Assembly (NCBI RefSeq): GCF_036014015.1
Contig: NZ_CP107905.1
Span: 9,672,001 to 9,736,000 of the forward strand
DNA from: Streptomyces sp. NBC_00457
Lineage (GTDB): Bacteria > Actinomycetota > Actinomycetes > Streptomycetales > Streptomycetaceae
Direction: 5' to 3'
Length of the DNA: 64,000 nucleotides
A model generated the notes under the pieces. The model made no database searches and had not been told where the DNA came from. It saw only the letters and a program-made list of their open reading frames with translations. This document shows, one piece after another, positions 62,188-64,000 of the stretch (its first letter is position 1; every line of letters begins with the position of its first letter). Position numbers and translations under genes: made by a program.

Positions 62188-62205
62188 TCTCTATGGAACG
62201 ATGCA
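62188..62205. promoter_or_regulatory. LacI-family operator candidate before the GH1 gene
   Basis: CTCTATGGAACGATGCAA shares CTCTATGGAACG and CAA with the site at 60671. It lies in the 208-base divergent region between the LacI gene (start 62113) and GH1 (start 62322). The palindrome TGGAACG...CAA is less perfect than in the other copy. Confidence 0.5.
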
Positions 62206-62321
62206 AAGACTTATGGTCATCGAAGCGACTCGGTCCAGCAGCGCGTCCCCACGACAACGCACACACCTGCCTCGGACCGTCCTCACCGGCGACTCCAGCA
62301 GTAACAAGAGGTAAGGACAGC

Positions 62322-63698
62322 ATGAGTGAATTACCCTCCCTTCCGCCCGACTTCGTGTTCGGTGCCGCCACCGCCTCGTACCAGATCGAGGGCGCGGTCC
62401 ACGAGGACGGCCGCGGGCCCTCCATCTGGGACACCTTCTCCCGCGAGCCGGGCCGGGTACTGCACGGCGCCACCGGGGACGTGGCCTGCGACCACTACCA
62501 CCGATACCCCGAAGACGTTGCGCTGCTACGCGAGTTGGGCGTCGGCTCATACCGGTTCTCCATCGCCTGGCCGCGCATCCAGCCGACCGGCTCGGGCCCG
62601 GTGAACCACAAGGGCCTGGACTTCTACTCCCGGCTGGTGGACGAACTGCTGGCCGCCGGCGTCGAACCGGCCGCGACTCTCTACCACTGGGACCTGCCGC
62701 AGACCCTGGAAGACCGTGGCGGCTGGCGGGTACGCGACACCGCGGAACGGTTCGGCGAGTACGCGGCCTTGGTCGCCGACGCCCTGGCCGACCGGATCCC
62801 CCGCTGGATCACCCTCAACGAGCCCGGGTGCAGCGCCTTTCTGGGGTATGCCGACGCCCATCACGCCCCCGGTGCGGCCGAAGGCACCCCAGCGCTGGCC
62901 GCCGCTCATCATTTGCTGATCGGTCACGGTCTGGCGATGCGGGCGCTGCGTACCGCCGGCGTCCGGGAGGCGGGCATCACGCTCAACCTCAGCCACGTGA
63001 CCGCGGCCTCCGACTCCGCCGCGGATCTCGCGGCCCTTGTCCGTGCTGAGACCATGCAGAAGCTGATGTGGACCGAGCCGCTGTTGCGCGGGCGCTATCC
63101 AGCCGCCGAAGAGGAGACGTGGGGTGAGCTGATCACCCGGCAGACCTTCCGACAAGAGGGCGACCTGGAGCTGATCTCCGCGCCGATGGACTTCCTCGGG
63201 ATCAACTACTACACCCCCACCGTGGTCCGTGACGCACCCCATCGCCGCCCCGACCCGGCCCTGCGCACCGCGACGGACTGCCGCATCGAGACGGTCGACA
63301 TCCCGGAGGTTCGGCGCACCGCGATGGGCTGGGCGGTGGTTCCCGACAGTCTGCGCGAGCTGCTCGTCTCACTGCGTCACGAGTACGCGGACGCCCTTTC
63401 GCCCATCTACATCACCGAAAACGGATCGGCGGAGGACGACGTGCTGTCCGCCGACGGCCAGATACACGATCCCGACCGGATCGAGTACCTCCGCGACCAC
63501 ATGGCCGCCGTCGCAAGGGCCGTCGCCGAAGGAGTGGACGTACGCGGCTACTACGTCTGGTCGCTGCTCGACAACTACGAGTGGGCCTTCGGCTACGACA
63601 GGCGTTTCGGGATCGTCCACGTCGACTACGACACCCTGCGGCGCACACCCAAGGACAGCTACCGCTGGTACCAGCGGTTGATCGCGGCCAATGCCTGA
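62322..63698 (+). CDS. GH1 family beta-glucosidase
   Basis: A 458-residue GH1 enzyme, normal length for the family, with a signature start PPDFVFGAATASYQIEGAVH. The acid/base Glu is in RWITLNEPGCSAFLGY and the nucleophile Glu in PIYITENGSAEDD. ALYHWDLP-type substrate residues are present as TLYHWDLPQTLEDRGGW, and the aglycone-site stretch is YYVWSLLDNYEWAFGYDRRF. No signal peptide, so it hydrolyses imported beta-glucosides in the cytoplasm. AAGAGGTAAGGA precedes the ATG at 62322. Confidence 0.94.
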   Translation: MSELPSLPPDFVFGAATASYQIEGAVHEDGRGPSIWDTFSREPGRVLHGATGDVACDHYHRYPEDVALLRELGVGSYRFSIAWPRIQPTGSGPVNHKGLDFYSRLVDELLAAGVEPAATLYHWDLPQTLEDRGGWRVRDTAERFGEYAALVADALADRIPRWITLNEPGCSAFLGYADAHHAPGAAEGTPALAAAHHLLIGHGLAMRALRTAGVREAGITLNLSHVTAASDSAADLAALVRAETMQKLMWTEPLLRGRYPAAEEETWGELITRQTFRQEGDLELISAPMDFLGINYYTPTVVRDAPHRRPDPALRTATDCRIETVDIPEVRRTAMGWAVVPDSLRELLVSLRHEYADALSPIYITENGSAEDDVLSADGQIHDPDRIEYLRDHMAAVARAVAEGVDVRGYYVWSLLDNYEWAFGYDRRFGIVHVDYDTLRRTPKDSYRWYQRLIAANA

Positions 63699-64000
63699 CC
63701 GCCTGACCGAGCGCTTCCCGTCGGGGCCGCACGCCTTTCGCTGTGGTGGCCCGAGCGACAGCACGGGCGGGCGGCACCACCTGACAAAAGAAGCGCCGGT
63801 CTCCATACATTCGGATGGCAGTACGTCACTCGCCTCACCGACCTCCTGAGCAGCGGCAACACCCACTGGGGAAAACACCTGTGGGGCTCTCTTCCCCCAA
63901 CCTCCGATCGCCGAGCCTGTGCGCACGGCGCCGATGGGAGTGTGCAATACCTTGACCAGCGAAATCCGGCGGGCCCTTGTCGTCCGTGGTGGTTGGGACG
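63699..64000. other. Unassigned right-hand end
   Basis: These 302 bases follow the GH1 stop. Short open frames exist on both strands (for example plus strand from about 63815), but none shows a ribosome site with family similarity. No clear terminator stem was found. Confidence 0.5.

Noticed and set aside
63760..64000. Short plus-strand open frame at the right end
   Set aside because: No start with a ribosome site and no recognisable motif; could be the beginning of a gene outside the window, but nothing supports it.

Overview
The window is very GC-rich, with GTG/ATG starts, GGAGG-type ribosome sites and actinobacterial families throughout (F420-dependent enzymes, LLM-class oxidoreductases, MmyB-like regulators, Tat substrates, oligopeptide-type ABC sugar importers). 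This points to a Streptomyces or close relative, probably an accessory chromosome region because redox paralogues and gene remnants are so dense. No rRNA, tRNA, CRISPR array or intact insertion sequence was seen.

Layout. 1-9800: end of an FMN-binding protein, a membrane metallophosphoesterase, a minus-strand run of oxidoreductases (DHDPR-like, LLM/F420, F420-reductase-like, SDR) divergent from a TetR regulator across a 25-bp palindrome, a chimeric gene remnant, a secreted beta-propeller, a CPA1 antiporter and a DUF2255 protein. 10-24.4 kb: MmyB-like regulator 1, a periplasmic-type aldehyde oxidase operon (paoA-paoB-paoC) with a tandem second paoC, xdhC, SDRs, a PQQ-type sugar dehydrogenase lipoprotein and regulator 2. 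24.4-30.3 kb: an operon of AKR, carboxymuconolactone decarboxylase, cupin, AKR, Zn-ADH and AKR, then regulator 3. 30.3-43 kb: MFS exporter, DUF2255, ADH, SDR, a second antiporter, a second FMN-binding protein with ApbE, LtrA, a second pao operon without xdhC, and a lipoprotein. 43-51 kb: AKR genes, two of them broken, a lower-GC segment with a Tat/lipoprotein flavodoxin and a ferric-reductase-like protein, and regulator 4. 51-64 kb: a carbohydrate locus with GH43-like and GH116 enzymes, an oligopeptide-type ABC importer, a LacI regulator and a GH1 beta-glucosidase.

The most interesting signal is a 46-48 bp intergenic element. It occurs nine times at fixed internal spacing, plus once with an exact 15-bp internal deletion. 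CTGTCAC and CTGCCA-type half-sites always lie 40 bp apart. Every copy points toward an oxidoreductase, transporter or DUF2255 gene, or the remnant of one. Four copies lie in the divergent space between an MmyB-like regulator and its neighbour. Together with the four paralogous regulators this suggests a redox regulon dispersed over more than 40 kb: two pao operons, SDRs, AKRs, an MFS pump, ApbE/FMN-binding proteins and the DUF2255/antiporter pair. The common inducing signal is unknown; an oxidant, a reactive aldehyde or a fatty-acid-like ligand are guesses.

The final 13 kb reads as a separate system: import of an oligosaccharide or glycoside, hydrolysis by GH116/GH43/GH1 enzymes, and control by the LacI protein through a sequence shared by the ABC and GH1 promoters.
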